Source: CAVUWL01 sp963787415
Lineage (GTDB): Bacteria > Actinomycetota > Thermoleophilia > Solirubrobacterales > 70-9
Assembly (NCBI GenBank): GCA_963787415.1
Contig: CAWBCO010000003.1
Location: 558,001 to 622,000 of the forward strand
Direction: 5' to 3'
Length of the DNA stretch: 64,000 nt
Shown: piece by piece, positions 43,859 to 51,878 of the stretch
Position numbering within the stretch: the first letter of the stretch is position 1
How the letters are laid out: each line of letters begins with the position of its first letter
Made by a program: the position numbers and the translations under genes
The notes under the pieces: model-generated
The model's input: only the letters and a program-made list of their open reading frames with translations
What the model was told of the DNA's origin: nothing
Databases searched by the model: none

Positions 43859-44847
43859 GTGCCCGTCCTCTTCGCGCGGCGGTGGACAACGTCAACGGCG
43901 GCATTCAAAGCGAGCACGATCATCAGCAGCACGAAGGCCGCCGCGTAGGCCTTCTGGGGTTGGTTGAGGTTGCCGGTGGGGGAAGATTCATAGACGAAGT
44001 TGGTCAGCGTCGTTCCGGCACCGCGCAGGTAGTTGAGGGGGAAGGTGCTGCCTACAGGGGCGAAGTTCTGAGTCGCGCCGAGGAGGACCAAGATGATCGC
44101 CGTGTCGCCGATGATGCGGCCGAGGCCGAGCATCGTCCCGGTCGCCAGCTGGGGGCGGCTGGCCGGCAGCAGGATCCGGCGAGTAGTCGCAATTTTTGTC
44201 TTGCCGACCGCGTAGGAGGCCTCTCTGACGTGCTTTGGGATCGCCCGCAGTCCCTCTCGAGTGTTGGCGACAATCAGTGGTAGAGCAACCAGGGAGAGCA
44301 TCGCCGAGGCGGCGAAGAATGATCGTCCCAAGACGACGCCTTCGGTTGTGCGGCTGAAGAAGCCGAGCAAGGTGTTGGAGAAGATCACGGTCCCAAACAG
44401 CGCCAGCACGATCGAGGGGATGCCGGCGATCGCCTCGATCGTCGATTCGGTGATCCGCGCGAGTGCCCGGGGCCGACCGTACTCGACCAGCCAGACCGCG
44501 ACTCCAATCCCTACCGGTGCCGCGATTGAGATTCCCATCACAGCGACAATCAGGGTGCCAAGTAGGGCTTCGGAGAATCCGCCGGTCTGGCTTTCGGTGA
44601 AGCCCGAGGTAGCGGGGGTTACCAGCATCGAGGGCTTCAGGTAGCCGAGGCCTTTGATCAGAAGGTAGACAACGATTGCAACGGCGATCGCGCAAAAGAG
44701 GAGGCCGAGCGCCCAGCAGATTGCAAGCCCGATGCGATCGGAGAGACGCCAGGCGGCGCTCCCCTCCGCACCCCGGCCGGGTCGCGGCGGCTGGGAGGAA
44801 GCGGGGGGAAGGCCGCCGCCAGCAGCTGTGGTGAGTGATGCCTCCAT
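43846..44847 (-). CDS. pstA: Phosphate ABC transporter permease
   Basis: 333 residues with six membrane helices. Conserved permease loop: EASYAVGKTKIATTRRILLPASRP (split by eye, EAA-type loop). N-terminal extension Gly/Pro-rich (AGGGLPPASSQPPRP). Forms the membrane channel with PstC. Start overlaps the pstC stop by 1 nt (TGATG), a mark of tight translational coupling. Confidence 0.92.
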   Translation of the reverse strand: MEASLTTAAGGGLPPASSQPPRPGRGAEGSAAWRLSDRIGLAICWALGLLFCAIAVAIVVYLLIKGLGYLKPSMLVTPATSGFTESQTGGFSEALLGTLIVAVMGISIAAPVGIGVAVWLVEYGRPRALARITESTIEAIAGIPSIVLALFGTVIFSNTLLGFFSRTTEGVVLGRSFFAASAMLSLVALPLIVANTREGLRAIPKHVREASYAVGKTKIATTRRILLPASRPQLATGTMLGLGRIIGDTAIILVLLGATQNFAPVGSTFPLNYLRGAGTTLTNFVYESSPTGNLNQPQKAYAAAFVLLMIVLALNAAVDVVHRRAKRTGTWSS

Positions 44848-45848
44848 CAGGCGGCTGCCCCATATTTGCCCATCGCCTGCCGCGCGGCCCAGCCGCTCAG
44901 CGAGAAAAAGGCAGCCGAGAAGAGCAGGACCGCGGCGATCGCAAACAGGGTCGCGTTCGCCGGCTTGGAGCTCAGCTGGTCGATGTTCTCGACGATCGTC
45001 GGCGCCAGTGGACGCGAGGGCTCAAAGATGAAGGTCAGGCCGTCGGCGGGGTTGGGCGCGAATCCAACCGATCCCGAGACCATTGCCAGCATCACCGACT
45101 CGCCGATCGCTCGGGCCACCGCGAGCACCGTTCCGGCGACGATCGCAGGGCGGGCCGTGCGGACCGCGATCTTCCACATCGTGCGCCAGCGGTTGACCCC
45201 CAGCGCCAGTGAGCCCTCCAGCCACCCCGGTCGCACCGAGCGCAACCCGTCGCAAAAGATCGAGATCATCAGCGGGGAGATCATCACGGTGAGAATCAGG
45301 ACCGCCGCCAGCAGACTGTAACCGCTCAGGGTGATAACGCCCGCGACCGCGGCCTTTTCGTGCTCGGTTACAAGGTGGTTGCCGATGAACGGCACAATCA
45401 CCAGCACGCCGAGCAGTCCGTAGATCACCGAGGGGATGCTGGCCAAAAAACGGATCACCGGCTCGAGCACGCTGCGCATCCACTCCGGGGCGAACTCGAC
45501 GATGAAGACGGAAATGAAAAGCGAGCAGAAGAGCCCGATCGTGACCGAGGCGCCGACGATCAGGATCGTGCTCCAGATCAGCGGCCAGGCATGGAATGTG
45601 TAGACCGCGGATCCACCCGATTGGCTGGAGAGGGTGATCGCATTGAACTGAGCATCGACGCTGCCGCCCGACCCGAACCAGGCCAGGCCGTTATGGGCGA
45701 AGGACGGCCATGCCCGCACGAACACGGCGACGATCATCGCCAGCAGCAGCGCCACCACAGCACAGACCAACGCGCCGAGCATCCGCCCGGCGCGTTGGTC
45801 TGACCACTTTGGCCCGTACTCGTACTCGGGGAGGAGCTCCTCCTCCAC
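44847..45848 (-). CDS. pstC: Phosphate ABC transporter permease
   Basis: 333 residues, GTG start directly abutting the pstS stop. Six membrane helices; ASIPSVIYGLLGVLVIVPFI and the EAA-type loop LEGSLALGVNRWRTMWKI are typical of PstC. A large extracytoplasmic loop lies near residues 65-90. Works with PstA, PstB and PstS in high-affinity phosphate uptake. Confidence 0.92.
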   Translation of the reverse strand: MEEELLPEYEYGPKWSDQRAGRMLGALVCAVVALLLAMIVAVFVRAWPSFAHNGLAWFGSGGSVDAQFNAITLSSQSGGSAVYTFHAWPLIWSTILIVGASVTIGLFCSLFISVFIVEFAPEWMRSVLEPVIRFLASIPSVIYGLLGVLVIVPFIGNHLVTEHEKAAVAGVITLSGYSLLAAVLILTVMISPLMISIFCDGLRSVRPGWLEGSLALGVNRWRTMWKIAVRTARPAIVAGTVLAVARAIGESVMLAMVSGSVGFAPNPADGLTFIFEPSRPLAPTIVENIDQLSSKPANATLFAIAAVLLFSAAFFSLSGWAARQAMGKYGAAA

Positions 45849-46679
45849 CTAGTGCTTCTTTGCCTTCTTGTTGAATACGGCCACGCCACCGGCCTTATCG
45901 ATGACTTCGCCGGCGACCGGGCTGGTCCGGGCCCAATCGAGGAATTTCTCCACTTCCTTGCTCGGGGTCGCCGAGGGCAGCACCAGGTAGATGTAGCGGG
46001 TCAGCGGGTAGGTGAACTTTTTGTTGACGTTCTTCGGGGTGCAGGCAATCCCGTTCACGTCGACCGATCGGACGCCCCTTTGCTGCCAGGCGAGTCCGGC
46101 GTAGCCGATCGCGTTGGGGTCCTGCTTGACCGCGTTGATCACCAGCCCGTCAGCGGTCAGCGCGTTGACGACCGAGGAGGGGGCATGTTCGTCGAGAACG
46201 GCCTGCAGAAAGAACGTGTAGGTGCCGCCGTTGGTATCGCGACCGACGGGGTCGATCGTGGTGCTCAGGCCCGAGCCACTCACCGAGCCCCAGTTGGTCG
46301 TCTGGCCGAGATAGATCTGGCGGAGCTGTTCGGTGGTGATATTGGTCAGTTTGTTGGCGGGGTTGACGTCAATGCAGAGCCCGTCGAGGTAGAGCTCGTA
46401 ATAGGTCGTCCCGGTATCGCTTGGAAGTGGCGCCCGCGACTGGCCGGCGAACTGGCTTTTGCCGCTCTGCACATCCTTGATGCCGGTGTTGCCGCCGTCG
46501 GGGGTGTAGGTGAAGTGGGTCGAGTGGCTGACCGTCTTCGTGTAGCTCTTAAACAGTGCTTCGAGCACCGGCTGAGCGGCCACGGAGCCCGACCCGATCA
46601 GGGTCGAAGCGCTGGCCGACGCCGGAACAGCCAGCCCAGCGAGGGCGGTCGCCGCGATGGCGAGGGTCCTGAGTCTCAT
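45849..46679 (-). CDS. pstS: Phosphate-binding protein
   Basis: 276 residues. The signal peptide is LRTLAIAATALAGLAVPASASA with no lipobox cysteine, so it is secreted rather than lipid-anchored, unusual for a Gram-positive-type envelope. Binding motifs: STLIGSGSVAAQP, FAGQSRAPLP and DPVGRDTNGGTYTFF. The ATG follows AAAGGA. First gene of an eight-gene minus-strand operon. A long inverted repeat lies 23-62 nt upstream and may be its operator. Confidence 0.9.
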   Translation of the reverse strand: MRLRTLAIAATALAGLAVPASASASTLIGSGSVAAQPVLEALFKSYTKTVSHSTHFTYTPDGGNTGIKDVQSGKSQFAGQSRAPLPSDTGTTYYELYLDGLCIDVNPANKLTNITTEQLRQIYLGQTTNWGSVSGSGLSTTIDPVGRDTNGGTYTFFLQAVLDEHAPSSVVNALTADGLVINAVKQDPNAIGYAGLAWQQRGVRSVDVNGIACTPKNVNKKFTYPLTRYIYLVLPSATPSKEVEKFLDWARTSPVAGEVIDKAGGVAVFNKKAKKH

Positions 46680-46701
46680 CGATTGTGATCCTTTCCGCAG
46701 A

Positions 46702-46741
46702 GGTTATGACGAGCTTTTTGACTGGCTTACTCGACATAACC
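46702..46741 (-). promoter_or_regulatory. Inverted repeat upstream of pstS
   Basis: Arms GGTTATGACGAG (46702-46713) and CTCGACATAACC (46730-46741) pair at 11 of 12 positions, with a 16-bp spacer. It lies between the pstS start and its presumed promoter. No T-run follows, so an operator or 5' UTR element is more likely than a terminator. It does not match the direct-repeat PHO box of streptomycetes that I know. Confidence 0.55.
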
Positions 46742-46818
46742 TAGCAGCTTCTGTAGTTTATTGACCTCCTTTGTATAGAACAGGTCTTTCCAGCAGACCA
46801 TCAACCATGGAGGTTCAA

Positions 46819-47505
46819 TTGCTCAAGCGAAAACTCTCAGCGCCCCGCGCAGCGACTGCGATCGCGCTGGCGGCCGTTGTCGCCACGGCGCTCGCCGTGA
46901 CGCCGTCCTTTGCAGGGTCGTTTCTGACCCCCAAGAGGGCGGCGCATCTCTACCTCTCAAATCGACAGGCATCTGGTCTCTACCTGAAGAAAAAGGCTGC
47001 GGGCAACCTCTTCGTCCAAAAAGCCACCGCCCCTATCACTCCGGTGGCCTCGATTGCGGCGAGCAATGCGCCCTTCGGACCGACAAAAACGACCACCGCT
47101 GGCTACATTCCGACCGCGTTCACCTCGTTTGCGACGAAGGGAACCGGCCCCGCAGTGATCACCTTCTCGGGACAGGCGACCTGCACGGCACCTGTCGCTG
47201 GAGAAGCCTGCCCGATCGAGATCCTGGTCGATGACTATGTCGTCGCGAAAGTCAATTTCGCCACCTCCACGACCGGCAGCCCTGCTGCAGCCGCCGCGGT
47301 TCATTCGGTGACCGCGACCGACGTGCTGACGAAGGGTGGGCACACCGTCGCGATCGAGTACGCGGGCACCCCGACCAAAAACAACGCTACCCCGACGGTG
47401 GCCTTCGGCCTGACCAGCTGGAACCTTGCGGTCCAGGCCTATCCGCAGCTTCCCGAAACCGAAACTAGCGCGACAACGGGTGGCTCAAAAGGCTCCAGAC
47501 AATAG
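46819..47505 (+). CDS. Secreted protein of unknown function
   Basis: 228 residues if translation starts at the TTG at 46819, which has GGAGG 5 nt upstream. The ATG at 46807 overlaps that ribosome binding site and is less likely. A signal peptide (KRKLSAPRAATAIALAAVV) ends near SFAGSF. The mature part is Thr/Ala-rich and beta-like, with two Cys in TCTAPVAGEACP. Start and signal (LKRKLS ... SFAGSF) resemble the gene at 63851. Divergent from pstS across a ~140-bp gap. No family recognised. Confidence 0.65.
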   Translation: MLKRKLSAPRAATAIALAAVVATALAVTPSFAGSFLTPKRAAHLYLSNRQASGLYLKKKAAGNLFVQKATAPITPVASIAASNAPFGPTKTTTAGYIPTAFTSFATKGTGPAVITFSGQATCTAPVAGEACPIEILVDDYVVAKVNFATSTTGSPAAAAAVHSVTATDVLTKGGHTVAIEYAGTPTKNNATPTVAFGLTSWNLAVQAYPQLPETETSATTGGSKGSRQ

Positions 47506-47527
47506 TCACGAGCGGCACGAGCAAGAG

Positions 47528-47565
47528 CCCGGACCGCGCCGGTGGGGGTAGCGGCGCGGTCCGGG
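47528..47565. terminator. Bidirectional hairpin terminator
   Basis: Perfect 14-bp GC-rich stem CCCGGACCGCGCCG/CGGCGCGGTCCGGG with a 10-base loop. It lies between convergent genes ending at 47505 and 47592. Followed on plus by an 11-base G run rather than T residues, so termination may be mechanical or Rho-assisted. Confidence 0.65.
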
Positions 47566-47591
47566 TCTGGGGGGGGGGGCGTGGGGTGCCC

Positions 47592-47807
47592 TCAACGCAG
47601 CGGGCGAGAGAGTGAATCGCCGAGAATCAGCCGCGCCCGGTAGTAGAGGGCGTCGTCGAAAGCCTCTTGATCACGCTCCTGGCGGGCGCGGGACTTGAGG
47701 CTCCTCGGTCCAGAGGTACTTCGATTGCGGGGCAGGCGCTCGCGGATCACACCGCTCAGCCGGCCGCGCGAAACGAAGGTGGTTGTCCTGGGTGAGGGGG
47801 AGGCCAT
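47592..47807 (-). CDS. Small basic hypothetical protein
   Basis: 71 residues, ATG after GAAAGGAGAAAGCG, a strong ribosome binding site. Arg/Ser-rich, no signal peptide or membrane segment; the C-terminal half looks helical (RDQEAFDDALYYRARLIL). No family recognised. It has its own upstream GACTAA-type motif (47835-47845) shared with cysP, so it is probably co-regulated with the sulfate importer just upstream on the same strand. Confidence 0.6.
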   Translation of the reverse strand: MASPSPRTTTFVSRGRLSGVIRERLPRNRSTSGPRSLKSRARQERDQEAFDDALYYRARLILGDSLSRPLR

Positions 47808-47834
47808 CGCTTTCTCCTTTCTACAGTTTGTACA

Positions 47835-47845
47835 CTGACTAACTC
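47835..47845 (-). promoter_or_regulatory. GACTAA motif before the 71-residue gene
   Basis: CTGACTAACTC, 28 nt before the start codon, matches the core GACTAA(C/G)T found twice upstream of cysP. Beside it is a near-palindrome CAGTTTGTACACTG. Shared control is inferred from the match. Confidence 0.4.
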
Positions 47846-47927
47846 AAGAATAGCAGATCGAGTTTTAATCGATGGCGAGATGGAGCGGGGCGCCACCCGG
47901 CAAAGCGCGCCCCGCCCCGTCGCCTCT

Positions 47928-48965
47928 TCAGGCGGCTGCAGATACCTCTGCGTCGTCGCCGCCCAGCTTGCCGGGGGGAGTCGAGGCCCCTCGGTCATCC
48001 GGCGGCGCGGTACCGCTGAAGCTCTTGGTCTGGCCGGGGCGCAAGTAGGCGATTTGGCCCTCATGGAGCTCGAGCTTTTGCAGCTCGGCCCGGGTCAGTT
48101 GTGCCCAGACCTCGGTCCCATCTCCGAGCGCGAACTCAACCCGGATCTCAAAGCCGAGGGCGACGATCCGCTGGACCAGCGCCTGCTCGGTGCGCTCGTC
48201 GGGATCGAGCACCACCTCCATGTCGTGGGGGCGGACGAAGTGCTCGCCGAGTCGGTTGACCTCGCCGACGAAGCTCATCACGAACTCATTGGCCGGCTGC
48301 TCATAGAGCTGATCCGCGGTTCCCGCCTGTTCGACCCGCCCCTCATTCATCACGACCAGCTGCTCGGCGACGTCCATCGCCTCCTCTTGGTCGTGGGTGA
48401 CGAAAATCGTCGTCACGTGCATCTCCTCGTGCAGGCGGCGTAGCCAGGTGCGCAGGTCCTTGCGGACCTTGGCGTCAAGGGCTCCGAAGGGCTCATCGAG
48501 CAAGAGAACCTGCGGTTGGACCGCCAGCGCTCGCGCCAGTGCCATCCGCTGGCGCTGGCCACCGGAGAGTTGGGAGGGGTAGCGCTCGGCGAGGCCGTCG
48601 AGCTGGACGAGCTGCAAGAGCTCATGGACCCGAGCCTCGATCTCGGGCTTTCGCCACTTGCGGATCTTGAGTCCAAAGCCGACGTTGCCAAACACAGTCA
48701 TGTGCTTGAAGGCCGCGTAGTGTTGGAAGACAAAGCCAACCTCGCGCTTTTGCGCCGGCTTCGTCGATACGTCCTCCTCATCGATCATGACGCGACCGCC
48801 ATCGAGCGTCTCCAATCCCGCGATCGCTCTCAGTAGGGTCGACTTGCCGCTTCCGCTTGGGCCCAGCAGGGCGGTCAGCGAACCGTTTGGGACCTCGACC
48901 GAAACGTCATTTAGAGCCTGAAAGTCACCGAAGCGCTTGAAGGCTCCCTCGACTGTGATTCCCAT
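47928..48965 (-). CDS. cysA: Sulfate/thiosulfate ABC transporter ATP-binding protein
   Basis: 345 residues. Walker A GPSGSGKST, Q-loop FVFQHYAAFKHMTV (the HYAxFxHMTV form is characteristic of CysA), signature LSGGQRQRMALARA and Walker B VLLLDEPFGALD. The C-terminal ~110 residues form the TOBE-like regulatory domain (FVRPHDMEVV). Energises import with CysT/CysW and CysP. Overlaps cysW by 1 nt. Confidence 0.92.
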   Translation of the reverse strand: MGITVEGAFKRFGDFQALNDVSVEVPNGSLTALLGPSGSGKSTLLRAIAGLETLDGGRVMIDEEDVSTKPAQKREVGFVFQHYAAFKHMTVFGNVGFGLKIRKWRKPEIEARVHELLQLVQLDGLAERYPSQLSGGQRQRMALARALAVQPQVLLLDEPFGALDAKVRKDLRTWLRRLHEEMHVTTIFVTHDQEEAMDVAEQLVVMNEGRVEQAGTADQLYEQPANEFVMSFVGEVNRLGEHFVRPHDMEVVLDPDERTEQALVQRIVALGFEIRVEFALGDGTEVWAQLTRAELQKLELHEGQIAYLRPGQTKSFSGTAPPDDRGASTPPGKLGGDDAEVSAAA

Positions 48966-49765
48966 CAGGCATCCTCCTTTCTGCGTAGTGCGTTCATTGC
49001 CAAGAGGGTAGAAAGAGCGAGGATCGCGAGCACGATCGTGGCTGCGTAGGCGCCGGTGGGGTTGTAGTTCTCAAACTGCTTAAAGACGAAAAGGGGAAGG
49101 GTTTCAGTCACGCCGGAAATCGAACCCGAGACGATCGTGACGGCACCGAACTCGCCGAGCACGCGGGCCGTGGTGAGCACCACCCCGTAGGCGACGCCCC
49201 AGCGGATCGCGGGCAGGGTGACCCGCCAAAACGTCTGCCAGGCGCTGGCGCCGAGGGTCGAGGCGGCCTCCTCCTGCTCGGAGCCGATCTCCTGGAGGAC
49301 CGGCACCGTCTCCCGCACGACGAAGGGAACCGAGACGAAGATGCTTGCAAGGATCATTCCGGGGACGGAAAAGAGGATCTGAATCCCCACTTCGGAGAGT
49401 CCGGCGAACCAGCCGCCGGTGCCGTAGAGCAAAAACAGGGAGAGGCCGATGACGATCGGGGAAATCGCAAAGGGCAGGTTGATCACGGCGTCGAGCAAGA
49501 AGCTGAAGCGGGTTCGATGGCGGACCAAGAGCAGGGCACAGCCGACCCCAAAGATCGTGTTCAGCGGCACCGCGACCGCGACCATCAAGAGGGTGAGCTC
49601 GATCGCGTGCACGGCGTTTGAGCTGGTGATCGCTTCGATCGGCGCCGCGAACCCGTGTTCAAAGGTCTTATAGAAGATCAGCGCTACCGGGGCGACCAGC
49701 AGCACCGCGAGGTAACCGAGGGCCGCGCAGCGCAAGCTCCAGCGACTGCGCCGGGCGCCGGTCAT
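48965..49765 (-). CDS. cysW: Sulfate ABC transporter permease
   Basis: 266 residues, six membrane helices. CysW features: INLPFAISPIVIGLSLFLLYG and the EAA loop EEAASTLGASAWQTFWRVTLP, followed by GVVLTTARVLGEFGAV. Its ATG overlaps the cysT stop by 4 nt. Heterodimer partner of CysT. Confidence 0.92.
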   Translation of the reverse strand: MTGARRSRWSLRCAALGYLAVLLVAPVALIFYKTFEHGFAAPIEAITSSNAVHAIELTLLMVAVAVPLNTIFGVGCALLLVRHRTRFSFLLDAVINLPFAISPIVIGLSLFLLYGTGGWFAGLSEVGIQILFSVPGMILASIFVSVPFVVRETVPVLQEIGSEQEEAASTLGASAWQTFWRVTLPAIRWGVAYGVVLTTARVLGEFGAVTIVSGSISGVTETLPLFVFKQFENYNPTGAYAATIVLAILALSTLLAMNALRRKEDA

Positions 49766-50571
49766 CGCCCGTCTCCAGATCGGTTCTTAAATCGCTTGAT
49801 CGCTCCCCCCAACAAAATTGGGCTTCCCCGGCCGCTGCCCCAGCGCTGCGCCAGGCTGACGCAGGCGAGCAAGAGCAGCGATACCGCCAGCAAGACCACC
49901 GAGACGGCGGCGGCGCCGGAGGTGTTGCCCGACTCAATCTGATTACGGATGAAGACCGAGGAGACTTCCGTCTTGAAGGCGATGTTGCCCGATATCAGCA
50001 CCAAGGAGCCGTACTCCCCAAGTGCCCTGGCGAAGGCCAGGGCGACCCCCGCAGCGATCCCCGGCAGCAGGTTGGGAAAGATGATGCGGCGAAAAATGGT
50101 GAAACCGCTGGCGCCGAGTGAGGCCGCGGCTTCCTCCATCTCGCGGTCGAGCTCGAGTAGCAGAGGCTGTACAGCTCGGACCACGAACGGCAGGGTGACG
50201 AAGAGCAGGGCCAAGACGACGCCCGCGCGGGTTAGCGAGACGTTTACCCCGATTGGACTGTTGGTCCCATACAGCGTCACCAGGGTGAGGCCGGCGACGA
50301 TCGTCGGCAGCGCGAACGGAAGGTCAATCAGTGCATTGATGACCCTCTTACCCGGAAATTCGTCGCGCACCAAGACCCAGGCGATCATGACCCCAAATAC
50401 CCCATTGATCGCGACCACGATTAGTGAGGCCCCCACCGTCAGCTTCAGCGCCGCCACCGCCTGGGCGCCGCTCACCGCTTCCCAAAAGCTCGCTGGTCCG
50501 TGTGTAAATGCCTGAGAGACGACCGCCGCCAAGGGCAAGAGGACGATCAGGCTCAGGTAGAGCGCGACCAA
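49762..50571 (-). CDS. cysT: Sulfate ABC transporter permease
   Basis: 269 residues from the TTG at 50571. Six helices; IDLPFALPTIVAGLTLVTLYG and EEAAASLGASGFTIFRRIIFP are the CysT hallmarks. The frame stays open upstream for about 35 codons, encoding a basic Gly-rich stretch (RARPRPKLGGGGLLAGRG) that looks like a natural CysT N-terminus. It has no ATG, GTG or TTG there except this one, so the true start may be a rare codon or is missed. It follows cysP by ~110 nt. Confidence 0.88.
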   Translation of the reverse strand: MVALYLSLIVLLPLAAVVSQAFTHGPASFWEAVSGAQAVAALKLTVGASLIVVAINGVFGVMIAWVLVRDEFPGKRVINALIDLPFALPTIVAGLTLVTLYGTNSPIGVNVSLTRAGVVLALLFVTLPFVVRAVQPLLLELDREMEEAAASLGASGFTIFRRIIFPNLLPGIAAGVALAFARALGEYGSLVLISGNIAFKTEVSSVFIRNQIESGNTSGAAAVSVVLLAVSLLLLACVSLAQRWGSGRGSPILLGGAIKRFKNRSGDGR

Positions 50572-50680
50572 TCCCCGCCCGGCAAGAAGGCCACCACCGC
50601 CCAGCTTCGGGCGCGGCCGGGCACGTCCCCCGGGCAGGGAAATCCCCGGCCCGGGGGCGCTCAGGGCGCCGCTGTCGATA

Positions 50681-51712
50681 TCAGCCGCCAGTCGATACCC
50701 CTAGTTCCTTCTCGATCTTTGCGATCGAGCCCGTGTTTTCTTCGAAAAACTGCTTGTTGACAGTTTCCCAACCGCCGAACTTGGCGATCGTGAACAGCCC
50801 CTTGGGGGTCGGGAACTGCTTTGGATTGACGAGGGCCGGATTGACCGGGCGATACCCGTTTTCGGCCCAGATCTTTTGTCCCGCTTCTGACCAGATGTAT
50901 TCGAGGAACTTCTGCGCGGATGCCGGTGCCTTGGTCGTTACCGCAATCGGCGTTTCGATCTTGATCGTATCTTCGGGGATCACGTATTCGACCGCTTCGC
51001 CCGCTTTTTCGGCGGCGATTGCCTCGTTCTCATATGAGAGCAGGACATCGCCCTGGCCCTGGGTGAAGGCGGTCATCGCTTCCCGTCCACTGCCGGGTTG
51101 CGCCTTGGTCTTGGAGAGGACGGTCTTGACCGCCGCCAGCGCCTGCGTCGGGCTCTTGCCCTGCTCGATCTGGGATCCGTAAACCGCCATGATGTTCCAG
51201 CGGGCAGAGCCCGAGCTGAACGGGTTGGGGGTGATGATGCTGACGTTCTTAGTCAGCAGGTCGTTGAATGAGGTGATGTGATCTGGATTGCCTTTGCGGA
51301 CGGTGAGAACGACGACTGAGTCCGCGGCGATCCCGTTGTATTTCTGCTTGTCCCATTCTTTGGAGACAAGTCCGGCTTCGACCAGACGAGTCATGTCGCC
51401 GGCCTGAGAGAAGTGGACGATCGAGGCCGGTTGGCCGGCGGCCACCGCTCGGCTCTGATCACCAGAGGCGCCGAAGGAGTTGCTGAAGGTGACGCCAGAG
51501 CCGGCAGAGGTCTTGGTGAACCCGGGCTCGAGGCCTTCTTCATAAACCGTCTGCGGGGTCGAGTAGCCGACCACGTCGATCTTGCCGCCGCTCGAGGAAC
51601 TCGAGCTGCTACCGCAACCTGCCACAACGATGGCGATTGCCAACGCAAACACGCCGGCGATCAGGCCGGCGTTAACGCTGCGCCGCCGGGTTACCTTGCG
51701 AGCGTTCCGCAT
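50681..51712 (-). CDS. cysP: Sulfate/thiosulfate-binding lipoprotein
   Basis: 343 residues. The signal peptide ends in a lipobox (VAGC), followed by a Ser-rich linker. Substrate-binding features: GYSTPQTVYEEGLEPGF, SFGASGDQSRAVAAGQPA, NPFSSGSARWNIMAVYG and TQGQGDVLLSYENEA, which follow the Sbp/CysP family closely. Delivers sulfate or thiosulfate to CysTW. First gene of the operon, with two GACTAA motifs 50 bp apart upstream. Confidence 0.9.
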   Translation of the reverse strand: MRNARKVTRRRSVNAGLIAGVFALAIAIVVAGCGSSSSSSSGGKIDVVGYSTPQTVYEEGLEPGFTKTSAGSGVTFSNSFGASGDQSRAVAAGQPASIVHFSQAGDMTRLVEAGLVSKEWDKQKYNGIAADSVVVLTVRKGNPDHITSFNDLLTKNVSIITPNPFSSGSARWNIMAVYGSQIEQGKSPTQALAAVKTVLSKTKAQPGSGREAMTAFTQGQGDVLLSYENEAIAAEKAGEAVEYVIPEDTIKIETPIAVTTKAPASAQKFLEYIWSEAGQKIWAENGYRPVNPALVNPKQFPTPKGLFTIAKFGGWETVNKQFFEENTGSIAKIEKELGVSTGG

Positions 51713-51731
51713 AGAAGGAATCCTTCCTATG

Positions 51732-51792
51732 TCGACTAACTTGGTTGTGAAGCGAAGGGCGTCACGCTAGCACAAAGTTGATCGACTAAGTT
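51732..51792 (-). promoter_or_regulatory. Paired GACTAA motifs upstream of cysP
   Basis: TCGACTAACTT (51732-51742) and TCGACTAAGTT (51782-51792) differ at one base and are offset by exactly 50 bp, about five helical turns. The second contains CTAA-G-TTAG symmetry. The core resembles the YGACTA half-site of Rrf2-type (IscR/CymR) regulators, but that link is a guess. Confidence 0.5.
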
Positions 51793-51878
51793 AGAAAACA
51801 AATTCAGAGCCGGACGTCCGCTTTTCGACTTCTGGATAGACTCGGGCCCGACCTGTAGGGCGATCGGAGGAACGCAAG

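Noticed and set aside
45852..46688. 278-residue plus-strand frame over pstS
   Set aside because: Mirror frame of pstS; Val/Gly/Asp-rich with no motif.
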